The position numbers were made by a program, and so were the translations under genes. The notes under the pieces were generated by a model. The model was not told where the DNA came from. It did no database searches and saw only the letters and a program-made list of their open reading frames with translations. From Scleroderma bovista (lineage: Eukaryota > Basidiomycota > Agaricomycetes > Boletales > Sclerodermataceae), in NCBI GenBank assembly GCA_037178675.1, contig JAYMGJ010000267.1:62001-126000 (forward strand): a DNA stretch of 64,000 nucleotides. The letters run 5' to 3'. Below are positions 54,274 through 64,000 of this stretch, one piece after another (the first letter of the stretch is position 1; each line of letters begins with the position of its first letter).

Positions 54274-57200
54274 GGAAACATTTGTGGAACTGAATGCAGA
54301 TCTTCTTGATCAAAGAAACAAATCTTCAAGAAAGGATAGGTCCCGCTCTGGATCAATACCAGAAGGGAGTGTCTGAAAGGATGTAGCTTCAGAGGACAAG
54401 GGTTCACCACTGATATAGGTGATAGTCGCGAATGGGGCAGGATAAGGATCTTGAGTAGCATGGGTAACAGCTGATGCAAGTAGCTGAAGACCAGAGACAG
54501 GGGGATCGGGAGATTCTAAGGATGGAGGGAGTGATGAAGGAGTAGTCTGTTCTTCATCGTCCACAGAGGACATGGGAGTAGGAGGAGGAGCGGGAATAGC
54601 AGAGTCAGAAGCGAATGAGCAGTTGACATTTGCATTTGACTTCCAGAATGGAATGGGTGTGAAGGACAACAGAGGAGAATCAGGATCATCACTGATCTCA
54701 TCAGCTGGATCAGGAGTCATAGCAGCGGGAGTTGAGAGGGGATAAAATCAGGTAAAGGCAGTTCCAATCTGAGTGACACAACCAGAGTGGGTGTCTGTAG
54801 TTTCATCTTTGGAGACAGCCAAGGAAGTATGCAGAATGAGATAGTCCTGATAACAATTTCCCAATGTATCAACACCATCTTGAGAAGGAAGAGCATAGCA
54901 GGTCTCAAGACAAGGGCCTGAAAGATCCACAATTTGACAAACAGATAACATTGATCGATCATCAATGGGGAGATGTTCTTGCTCATGGATTCTGGCACAA
55001 ATGTGGGCAATGACAGGGTGCTCTTCAACAGCTGCAGAAGTACCACCAGAAAATTCAATCTCTTCAATAATGCTTTGAAGGACTTCATCTGGGGTGGGAC
55101 TAGGATTGGGGGAAGTGATAGCAGCTTTAGAAGGAATAGGTGGTGGTGATGGTGGATTGGGGATGAATGGGGAAGATTCAGCATTGTGAGCCAGCAATTG
55201 AGGAGGTGACAGAAGAGTAGGACTTGGAGGAGAGACTTGGAGATTGGGAATCATAGGCACCATAGATGCAAAATTCACAGATGAAGAGGGGTTGGGATAA
55301 GGAGGGGGTTCTTCATTGCTGGCTGGAATAGAGGAGTCTTGTGCTTGATTGGCAGGATCTTCAGTGTCAGAGTTGTCAAATTGTGCATTCAGAAGGATCA
55401 GAAGGCTAAGCATAGAGCGTTGCTCTTCTTCACGAATCTGAGCACAGAGAAAAGCAATAGCAGGGTGAAGTGGTTCCATGACACTATCTCCAACAGCATG
55501 AATATGCTCAGCAACAACCTGAAGAGCTTCATCTAGAGTGGGTCGTGGATTGTTGGAAGAAGTGCTGGCAGGAATAGGCGGAGAATTGATTGAAGATGCA
55601 ATAGGATGTGATGACAGTGGGCCAAGAACTGATGAGGGAGGTGAAGCATTGCAAGCTGGCAAACCAGGAGGTGATGAATGAGGTGAGACAGAGGATGCCT
55701 TTTCTTCTTCAGCCTTTCCATCTGGCTCATGAATAGCCAATAGTCCAGTTCCAGAATGATTGGCAGAGTGTGCATCCATTGCACACATCTCCAAGGGATG
55801 ATCAGTGTTGGCTCCAAAGACAATATATGTACCAGAGTCTTTCTCAACAATGCTGACAGCATTTCCATGGGCCCAGGGACAACCAAGTAGAAGATCAAAT
55901 CCAGAGTCATTGTTAGGAGAGACATAGAGATTGGTCCAGGTCTGGGCAGCACCACAGAATAAAGGAACATTCTCGATAAGACCAGTGAGCTGAGAGAGAC
56001 CACCATTAGCATCTCTCATGCGCAAAGTCTGGGAGGTATCGATGGGCATCTTGATGACAGATTTAGCAATGCTGGCCTTGACAACATTAAGAGTAGATCC
56101 TGAGTCAATGACTGCCTTGACTGGAATCTTATTGCAGAGAAGATTGATGGTGATGAGAGGACTGGTAGTGAGACAAATGTAGGAAGCAGCAGGGGGGATT
56201 CCTTCAACTGTCCTGACATAGGGAATGGCTTGTCTCTTAGTCTTGATAATGTCCTGGAAGTATTGGGAGATTTCCTTTGATGATCCAATAGCTTCTCCAA
56301 CAGACATGGTGAGAGGAGTAGCCAAGATGCGATCCACAAGACCCTTAATGCTGGTGTTCTGAGAGAGGGAGGAGGACATGGCAGCAGGAGGCCTAGTCTT
56401 CTTCTTCTCAGTAGACTCAACAACAGGGGTTGAAGATTTGATAGGAAGAGTATCATCTTGCATGATAGCATCATCATTTGCACCATCAAAGACATAGGGA
56501 TGAACCTCGATGGGCACTGGCACAGGAATAGATGTAGGGATTGGCTTTGGCAGGGGTACAGGAGTGGCAGCAGGGGCTTTATTCTCCTTTCCCTTGCCTT
56601 TTCCATAAGGAGGGATCATGACACCTTCAAATGCAGCTTTCCTTTTCTCCTTGGTAACTTTAGGAACACGATCAACAGTGGCAATGAGAGGTTCTTCTTC
56701 TTCAAGCTCATAGATTCTGGCTTGAAGGTCTTCTTCGTCATGGGTAATAAAGTGCACATTGTTAGCAGCTCTAGCAGCAGCAGCAGCATGACGCTCATAT
56801 GCTTGCAGCATAGTCTCTTCTCCATTCCTAAGAAGTCTTTGACCATTTGGGAGAGTAATTCTGCGTGTTTCATTTCTGGCAAGTGATCCTTTTGATACAA
56901 GATCATTGATGACTTCACATCTGTTGAGACCATGTCCCTCCACACCACATCCATAGCAGGTGATGGGAGGATGGACAGGAGGACGAGTGGGATGAGTAGG
57001 AGTGGTCACAGTAGTTGGTGCGGGAGTAGGGGCTTGGGTAGGAATGACAGGACGAGGGAAGACTTTGCTGATATCAGGGTCAAGCTTTATGGCACGGAAG
57101 TAGTAGATGGCATAGTTTGGATCAGAGAGGGTCATGCGGGACAGCTTGTGAACAAGTGTCTCAACATCATCTTTCTCCTTTGCAATCACTCTCTCCTGAT

Positions 57201-57942
57201 CCAAAGCTCTGAGATTGGCCCTGGCATCTGGAGAAGAGAGTAGTGGATGAATGGGATCATCTCTGGGGTCACGGTGATCAGAGATAGATGCATTTTTCCA
57301 AGGTTCCAAGGGTGACTTCATTCCAAGAAACTCCTTTTCTTCCAGGTCAAACCTGTCACAGCGGAGGAGTTCTTCTACTACCTTGCAGACATCTGCATAG
57401 GGATAGGGTACAGAAACATCCAGCTTGGGATCCTTGAGAAGAAGATGAGCATCCACATCAGATCGGAATGAGCGGGGTAGTCCAATCCAGAAATAGCGAT
57501 TATAGTCTCCTTCTGATATCTTTCCTTTATTCATCAGCCATCCTCCAATGCGAATGAAGTCTCTGTTGTATGCTCTGAAGTCATGAAGGGAGTTGATTGG
57601 AGTGTCCAAGGATTCAAGGACAAATCGCTTGAGATCTGTCTCTTGGAAGCGCTGATTGGAGAAATCAGCATCAAAGTGCTTCAAGAGATCCTTCTTGAAG
57701 GCATCCCAGTTGGGAGTATGGTAGTGTGGCATGCCTTGGATGATCTCTTGTACATGGATGGAACAGTATTGAAGGATAGATTGCACCTTCTCAGTGTCAG
57801 TGGTGACATGATGAAGAGCGCAAAGGCGTTCATAGTGGGTAATGAAGGGCTTGACATAAGAGTGCTCTCCAGTGAACTTCTCTGGGGCTGACTTAGTCCC
57901 AATGATTGGTAGAGTAAGCACAGAGGGTGTGACAGTAGCCAT
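54274..57942 (-). pseudogene. gypsy-3 gag-protease, interrupted
   Basis: From ATG 57942 (MATVTPSVLTLPIIG) the frame runs about 1,060 codons to TGA 54748-54750, then the same frame continues to another TGA at 54310-54312, just before the gypsy-1 insertion. Features: a gag-like helical domain, a CCHC zinc knuckle (CYGCGVEGHGLNRC, near 56950), long Ser/Pro-rich linkers, and a retropepsin-like site (VKAVIDSGSTLNVVKASIAK, near 56090) with a later LLLGCPWAHGNAVSIV segment. The product is unusually long for a gag because of two diverged Pro/Ser-rich repeats with LDEALQVVAEHIHAVGDSV and PDEVLQSIIEEIEFSGGTS cores. The frame also opens upstream to 58155 without an ATG. The 54748 stop fits Arg CGA to TGA; the 54310 stop could be natural. 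Confidence 0.85.
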
Positions 57943-58156
57943 AGGTGATGATATGTTGATAGCGATAGGGGTAGGGGTAGAAAGTGTTGTCGATGTATGA
58001 GATAGAGCAAGTTGAGAAGTGTTATGAGGCGATGTAGGAGTCCAATAGGACAGTGTAGATGGGGTAGATAGAGTTGTGGGAGATGGAGAGGTCAACGGAG
58101 ATGAGGATGTTGACAGAATTGACGAAAGCGGGATATCAAATCCAGAAACTACCACC

Positions 58157-58173
58157 CCTCGCGGTGGGCTCCA
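58157..58173 (-). other. gypsy-3 primer-binding site
   Basis: The plus strand reads CCTCGCGGTGGGCTCCA, two bases from the 5' LTR edge. The sense strand therefore starts TGGAGCCCACC, complementary to a tRNA 3' end finishing in CCA. The tRNA identity was not determined. Confidence 0.65.
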
Positions 58174-58175
58174 GA

Positions 58176-60507
58176 TGTGCGCCTAAGTGAGGGAAGAGGT
58201 CAGAACAACCAACAACCAACACCAAATGACAGCAATATGCGAGTGGTGGTCTTCCTTTGCATTACTGGTATTTAATCTCCTCAGGGGAATGTGCTGCACG
58301 CCTTCAGGCAGGATGCAGGAGGGAAGGGAAGGGCTTCTGATGGGGATGGAATGCGACTTGGGATGGTATTGACTCCTCTTCAGCCTACCACAGTGGTTAG
58401 GAAGAGTCCTGGGATTGAAGAGCGATGATAGATTGGTGATGGGGGGGTAATAGCAGTGATGGAGCAACAGAGAAGCAAGGGGACAGTTCCTGCTTCAAGA
58501 ATGCGATGGACAGTGATGGGATGGAGTGGACAGAGATGCTAGACTGCGCTTCAGCCTAGAGAAATGATCAGATACAAGATATATCTGATAAACAACAATA
58601 TAGGAGCTTTAGGCCAGCACTGGGTGACCTACAAGTCCAAAGACAGAGATAGAGCTTATAGACAGTGAGGGAGAGTGAATGTGGTTGCTTTATTGAGGGG
58701 GAAGCAGACACTTCCTTGCAGCCTTTGGCTGCTGGTTTATATACAGGAGGGGCTGTGGCCCTGTAAGCACAAATGACTAAGTGCTTGGTAAGAAATTGGT
58801 AAGCGATTGATAAGCAGTGTAATCAGGCTGAGTCATCGATGGGGAGAGCCTGAACAAGCTGCTGAGCCAAGGGAAAGAGCAAAAACATAGGTAAAAAGGG
58901 GAGCATAACCAAGAATATGGAAAAATCATTGCATGGGGCCCAAAAGAGAGGGGGGGAAAGCATGGGATGAGTAGATCGAAGCTAAATGAGCATATGTGAT
59001 GACATAATGCATATGAATCATAGGGGCATGAGTCATGAATTGATAAGCAGCATGATAAGCATGATTTGAAGGATGATTGGTAAGTGATTGGTAAGGGGAG
59101 TAATGGGGATTAGTAATGCCAAGAGGGGATGAATAATGCGCAGCAGAGTGAGTCAGAGTGAGCCAGAGTGACTCTGTGTGACTCAGACAGAATGGAAGCA
59201 CAACCTGTGATTGATTGAACTTTAGATCTGGAGATGAGCTTCTGAAGCAGTGCCACTGATGGGAGTGGCTGGGGGATAATAAAAGAATTGATCCGACCAG
59301 AAGAGCAGTGTCAGGGGGCCTGGAATGACAAGTACAGTCACAGCTGGTCACAGAGTGTCACAAATCCCTTGGATTGAGCTTCTGTAGAGCAAAAATGCGA
59401 AATTTGGTGCTCCCGAAGTGCAGTCTTCCCTTGAGCAGTAAGGGGAAGGTTCTGTACTCTATTAGGGCTCCTAAGAAGGGTTCTAGAGCACTGTTTCATT
59501 CGTGTTTGTTGCAGGATAGCAGGGAAGTGAAATGTGAATAGCAGATTCAATGTGTCCAGGGAAGCGAGATGAATGATAGAGGGAGATGGATGTGACAGGA
59601 CTCTGGGATGAAAGGACCATATGCAGAGGACTCAGGAGACACAGAGACAACCAGGTATGAGTTTTCAAGTCTAACAATAGACTTGAGACGACCAAAGTAC
59701 ATGCGCGACACAGGACTGACGAGGAGAACGTGCTGACCGAGAACGAGAGGTACTGGGGGAGCAGGCTGGGAAGATATGTACCAGACAGTACACAGGAGCT
59801 CATGGAGAGGCTGTCCCAAGAGCAGGACATAGTTGAGGTCTGCTGCAATAGCGGAGAAACGTTCCAGAGAAAATGCGGACTCCATAGTGAGTGATGAAGT
59901 GGGTGTCTGGATTGCGGGTGGAATATCTCCGTGGGAAATAAATGGATTTACGTCGGAACTTGACAGGCAGATAGACCACGGTCTAGGCTCCATGATGGTA
60001 TAGTCACATGATTGATAGCTTCAAAAATGGTGGAGCTATTCAAAATATCGGAATGCCGGCACTGGGCGCCTAAATTTGACATTTGGGCGCTAAAAATGAT
60101 TCTTCCTTTTCTCCTTCGTTTCTCTATCGTTTCTTCTGCTTCTTTGGTTGTTCTGGTATGGGAGTTGGACTGCAGTAGGTTGCATTCCTCTCTCATACTG
60201 AAATGATCATCAATCCTTGGATTCTTCTGCTTCTTGGCGGTTCTTGTGCGAGGGATGACTGCCAGACGATGGCATTCATCTCTCGCATCAGGATAGTCAT
60301 TCTTGTGCGATAGATGGCTACAACGAGCTTGTATTCATTCTTTGCATAAGGATAGTCTTGACTTTGCGTGATATGGATAGCGAGGGCTGTCTGTATCCCT
60401 CAAGTCGGGACAATCTTTCAACAGATCTTGGGTGTGCGTTCTTCGCATTAGTTTCATCGGCTAACTTTCTCCATGTCCACAGTACCAAACACATTTGGTG
60501 CATGACA
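58176..60507 (-). repeat. gypsy-3 5' LTR, 2.33 kb
   Basis: TGTGCGCCTAAG...GCATGACA on the plus strand, matching the solo copy 6219-8547 end to end. Unusually long for fungal Ty3/gypsy. A 148-codon frame at 59547-59993 (minus) is shared with the other copies, but no domain was recognised. Confidence 0.8.
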
Positions 60508-60924
60508 CCATGGTGGGACCACGGATGGTCAGCGACCTTCTCCAGAGGGCACTGTAAAAGTTCCGGCCACTTTGGCCACTCAGTAATTCCCTCATTTGGA
60601 TCCTTGAGGTACCGGTCGAGGGCCATGAGCATAGTCGGAATGCTCAAACCGCGGGGTACGTCTCCCACTACTGCTCTAATGCGGTTCTGGCAGGCATCAG
60701 CTAAGGTAGACTGGTATAAAATGACAACTTACCAACTGATTCCATACATCCCACTGCACCTGCATCCACAAGGCCATATCTTTTGTTTTCTTAATTGTTG
60801 CGACCGTGGTGATAATGATGGATGTGGCATCCGCAATGATTTCGGCTGGCGTCATAGGAGTATCAAATAAACCAGAAAGGTCAGATGTGGAGGCTACTTG
60901 GGTAGTTAAAGTCTGAGGAGACAT
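60508..60924 (-). pseudogene. Host gene fragment cut by gypsy-3
   Basis: The ATG at 60924 begins MSPQTLTTQVASTSDLSGLF, then DTPMTPAEIIADATSIIITT and MALWMQVQWDVWNQ. After a short, poorly defined gap the frame resumes CQNRIRAVVGDVPRGLSIPT, then LDRYLKDPNEGITEWPKWPE, and ends exactly at the 5' LTR edge (60507). The protein family was not recognised. The remainder would be expected beyond the other LTR of gypsy-3, but that flank has been lost. Could be a gag-like remnant of another element. Confidence 0.4.
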
Positions 60925-61432
60925 GGCAGAATGAAACAGAGGGTGATTGGAGGTGGCAAGCAAGGATGCGGTGTGGAATCCTCCCAGTGATGGTGAATAT
61001 TTATTATGGTTACGTCATCAAGGGTCTAGTATGGCCACGGTGTCAAACTGGACAGCGGTACGTCACACCGCATGGTAACGACGGCCATGTCAGCATTGTT
61101 AGCCTAGAATGTACCAGAAGCCTGTCACATGTCTGGAAATCAATATGTCCAATGATTGTACATTATTCCTCCGCAGTATTGTACTGAATAAACCTGATAG
61201 AAAAGAGTGAGGCTCATGAATATATAAATTTGATTAAAACACTTGTGCTTCCATTTACTGTGGGTAAATGACATATACTTAAGACTATTGAAATTACAAT
61301 GACAAATTGTGGAACTCCACCAAGAGTGAATGCCCAAATCCCATCAAAAATGTGAAGTTAAACATGTCCAACCTGAGTCCACTGTGCTGGTCACACCCAC
61401 GGCTCATGTGGTAAATAGTAGAATTTGACTGC
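60925..61432. other. No gene seen
   Basis: AT-rich single-copy-looking sequence between the gene fragment and the solo LTR. No open frame above about 75 codons. Confidence 0.4.
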
Positions 61433-61437
61433 CAGGG

Positions 61438-62680
61438 TGTCAAGACCGGTTCTCCTCAACGATCTTACTAGGAGGTCCAGAGGTGCAGGGAACTAATGAG
61501 GAGGTAAGTCCAGACACTAGTAGGTGCTAGTTAGTGTGGAGAGTCAAGTCCGGGTCAAACGAACGAAGTCCAGGCACTAGAGAAGCACAGGGAGTAAGTC
61601 CGGGTTTTTGTGGAGTAAGTCCGGACCGCGGGAAAGTGGTCCGGAGTTGAGCGCAGCTTGTCCAGAGCGAAGGACATCCCAGAGGTGGGATAAGTCCTGA
61701 GAGGTCTAGCATCGAGTCTGGGACAGAGGTGGCTTTTGCCCTCGTGCAAGTAGGAGACTTGCTAGGATCGGACATAGGACCAAGGGGACGAGATAGGATG
61801 GAGGCCGGAGTTGGCCGGAGTTCAGGAGTTCAGATGAACAGATGGATTAGGAGAGCATAATGGGTAGTACAGAGTGGGGAGTATCTTAGTCGAGATTTGA
61901 TCTAAGGACTACTAGGCCGGAGTACGGTAGTTTATATAGTAATGAAACTAAGGTGAGTATATACGGTGACAAGTAAACACCTTAATGTCGAGACAAGGGA
62001 TGGAGCAGAAGCAGACAGGAAAATAAACCAGGTACAAGAAAATAAAGCAGGGACAGGAAAATAAACCGGAGCGGAAGCAGACACGGGGAACTAGAGTTAC
62101 AGGGACAACGGAGGAAAAGCAGGGACAAGGGAACTAGGTTGGAAGAGGACAGGTAAGGGTCAGAGATGTTAAGTCCGGAGCGATGTCCAGGACTGGAGGA
62201 AGTGGGACCAGAGGAAGTGGGACCAGAGGAAGTGCACGACCGGAGGGAGTGCACAGGTGGAGGAAGGGCGGAGTAGCCGGAGGAAGGTCTGGAGTTGGAC
62301 ATGGAAATGTCCTAAGCCTTTGGTGGACCTGACAGAGGAAGTGGAGCAGGAGCAGGAGCAGAACTGAGCCGGAGTTGGATGTACCAGCCGGAGTTGGGCT
62401 ACGTCGCAGACAAGGCTAAGGGAGTGGCCGGACTGAAACCGGAGTAGCGACTAGTGGTAGGTACAGGTCCGACACAGAGGAGTTAGACCGTGGATCTGTC
62501 TGTAGGAAGACAGGGGTTAGTCCTGAGGCGGAGATGGACGTAGTGACCGGAGTTGAGCTGGAGTGCAGCTATAGGGCTGGAGATGGCCGGACTAGATCCG
62601 GAGTTGCATCTATGCCTAAGGAGAGGTCAGGCGGGCCATGGTTAGACCGGAGTTGCGACTGGAAAAGTATGGATATGACA
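61438..62680 (-). mobile_element. 1,243-bp solo LTR with CAGGG target duplication
   Basis: Starts TGTCAAGACCGG and ends GGATATGACA. CAGGG is present at 61433-61437 and 62681-62685. It is rich in CCGGAGTTG-like repeats. The right 268 bp match 63733-64000 in inverted orientation with one difference. No internal coding region is attached, so it arose by LTR-LTR recombination. Confidence 0.9.
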
Positions 62681-62920
62681 CAGGGCCACCAAATTATGAA
62701 TAAGTAAAATCCTCAAATACGTACAATTATACATATAATACACCCAGCTATCTGCCTGGACGATAACATTTTGGGATATTGCCCTTGATATTATACACAA
62801 TTACCGCGGATGATGCCCTGTTACACCCTAAATATGGGATAGTGGATGCATTGTAAATACATTCCAGGCTAGATTCCACCGATGACATCACACAGCTCAT
62901 TGTGCCTGCAGGAAATGTCT

Positions 62921-62927
62921 TATATAA
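62921..62927 (+). promoter_or_regulatory. TATA box of the small four-exon gene
   Basis: TATATAA lies 87 bp before the ATG at 63014. A CRE-like TGACATCA is at 62883-62890. Confidence 0.4.
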
Positions 62928-63013
62928 GCCAGTCTATTCAATATATATTTAATCCGGACCTGTCCATCCCAGCCATTGCAATACCTCTTCCCTTGTTCCA
63001 TCTATAATAAACC

Positions 63014-63637
63014 ATGAGCAGGCAAAGGAATGTGAGATTCATAGATGATGGTGCAGCACACTTGGGTAAGTCTGTAGTCTGCTCAAACTGACTGGCAAAA
63101 ATATTTCCATCAGCTTTATTCGGTAGCCCAGGATGGATACCACCAAACAGAAATGTTCCACGAAGTTGGTATCTCTCTGTTGATGTTTGGCACTGCTAAT
63201 CTGAGTGTGGCAGCAAGTAATAATAGCACTGAAGGGTCTCCACTGCGGGTTCAAGCAACCACGGCTGCCACGATGGTAGTGGACACACAAATTTCCACTA
63301 GTCCTTCTCCAAGGTCTCAGAGGCATTCAGGTACGTATTTATTCTTTTGTCTTTTCCATAATGCATGTCATGTTTGCAGGTAGTGATATTAGCACAAGCT
63401 GGTCTCCGACACATCCCCGCCATTCCATAACCGCGGCTGCGACCGAGTCTCCGGGTATGTATTCCGTTTATTGGCTTTATCACACCTCATAATATCTTTT
63501 CAGCTAGTACGAGTAGCACAGGTTGGTCTCCACCACAACTCCGGCCGTGTATGATCCAGGGTGCCTCGAAGTTGGTGCACAGCACCAGTCCAACCAGACA
63601 TATCGACACCTCCATTGGTACCCAAAAGTCCCTCTGA
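63014..63637 (+). CDS. Small hypothetical protein with duplicated exons
   Basis: Exons 63014-63065, 63151-63330, 63380-63454 and 63504-63637 join in frame with GT-AG introns (85, 49 and 49 nt), all in phase 1, giving 146 residues that end at TGA 63635-63637. The product starts MSRQRNVRFIDDGAAHL and is Ser/Thr/Pro-rich. Exons 2-4 contain related units: ISTSPSPRSQRHSG, DISTSWSPTHPRHS and TSSTGWSPPQLRP, so exon 3 or 4 probably arose by duplication. No domain is known. The model relies on choosing the third available acceptor before exon 2, because earlier ones lead to a stop. The gene is sandwiched between inverted LTRs of one family. Confidence 0.45.
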
Positions 63638-63732
63638 ATGCTCCATTGATACCAACATGTCCAACGACAGTGGTAGATGGAGTCCACCTCCACAAAAACC
63701 CCGAGAAATATTCCGCCCCATATCAACACCCC

Positions 63733-64000
63733 TGTCATATCCATACTTTTCCAGTCGCAACTCCGGTCTAACCATGGCCCGCCTGACCTCTCCTTAGGCA
63801 TAGATGCAACTCCGGATCTAGTCCGGCCATCTCCAGCCCTATAGCTGCACTCCAGCTCAACTCCGGTCACTACGTCCATCTCCGCCTCAGGACTAACCCC
63901 TGTCTTCCTACAGACAGATCCACGGTCTAACTCCTCTGTGTCGGACCTGTACCTACCACTAGTCGCTACTCCAGTTTCAGTCCGGCCACTCCCTTAGCCT
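63733..64000 (+). mobile_element. LTR of the 61438 family, inverted, cut by the window edge
   Basis: Starts TGTCATATCC and matches the reverse complement of 62680-62413 with one difference (CCGG versus CCAG near 63975). Whether it is a solo LTR or the 5' end of a full element lies outside the window. Confidence 0.85.

Larger units (their letters stand above)
42548..60507 (-). mobile_element. gypsy-3: old Ty3/gypsy element with 2.3-kb LTRs
   Basis: The 5' LTR (58176-60507), primer-binding site (58157-58173), gag-protease (57942-54274), pol (47929-44587) and a rearranged 3' LTR (42548-44273) lie in order on the minus strand. The gypsy-1 element (47930-54268) is inserted between gag and pol, duplicating TCAAA. 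The 3' LTR is truncated on its outer side, has an internal ~1.07-kb deletion near 42895 and carries a solo LTR. Several TGA codons break gag and pol. Confidence 0.8.

Overview
The window looks like an accessory, transposon-packed part of a basidiomycete (probably agaricomycete) genome. The signs are very short GT-AG introns (about 50-60 nt), expanded fungal gene families (BTB/POZ, alpha-type kinase, DUF6533 membrane protein) and a fungal transposon set: chromodomain Ty3/gypsy, Ty1/copia, DIRS and Helitron. No rRNA gene, CRISPR array or bacterial-style operon was seen.

Layout. 0-4 kb has little beyond a fragmentary DUF6533 gene. 4.1-5.7 kb (minus) is a decayed DIRS retroelement (RT/RNase H plus tyrosine recombinase). 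6.2-8.5 kb is a 2.3-kb LTR, followed by an alpha-kinase-like gene (8.6-9.5 kb). 9.5-13.8 kb holds a fold-back element, two Helitron fragments and a direct repeat. 13.8-36.9 kb is the most unusual part: two adjacent, strongly diverged multigene DNA elements with the same gene set. Each has a Ser/Asp-rich protein, a DDE (rve-type) integrase/transposase, a BTB protein and a double-stranded beta-helix dioxygenase-like protein. Element 1 (13796-23347) has ~130-bp terminal inverted repeats and a TA target duplication. Element 2 (about 23348-36914) has ~220-bp inverted repeats carrying tRNA-like Pol III boxes, and is broken by a 5.9-kb copia element inserted with a TGAAA duplication.

37-42.5 kb contains simple repeats, a gene-free stretch and a truncated chromovirus. 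42.5-60.5 kb is an old Ty3/gypsy element ('gypsy-3', minus strand) with 2.3-kb LTRs, full of TGA nonsense codons. A complete, apparently young chromovirus ('gypsy-1', 47930-54268, identical 370-bp LTRs, TCAAA duplication) sits inside it, and a solo LTR sits in its 3' LTR. 60.5-64 kb holds a host gene fragment, a 1.24-kb solo LTR with a CAGGG duplication, a small four-exon gene and the start of an inverted LTR of the same family.

Across the old elements, every internal stop identified is TGA in a context that fits CGA to TGA, and all five substitutions between the copia LTRs are CpG transitions. This points to CpG methylation/deamination or a RIP-like process acting on repeats. The young chromovirus is untouched; it shows a -1 frameshift heptamer and a Tf1-like self-priming arrangement. 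Splice models and domain calls come from reading the sequence by eye; no search was run.
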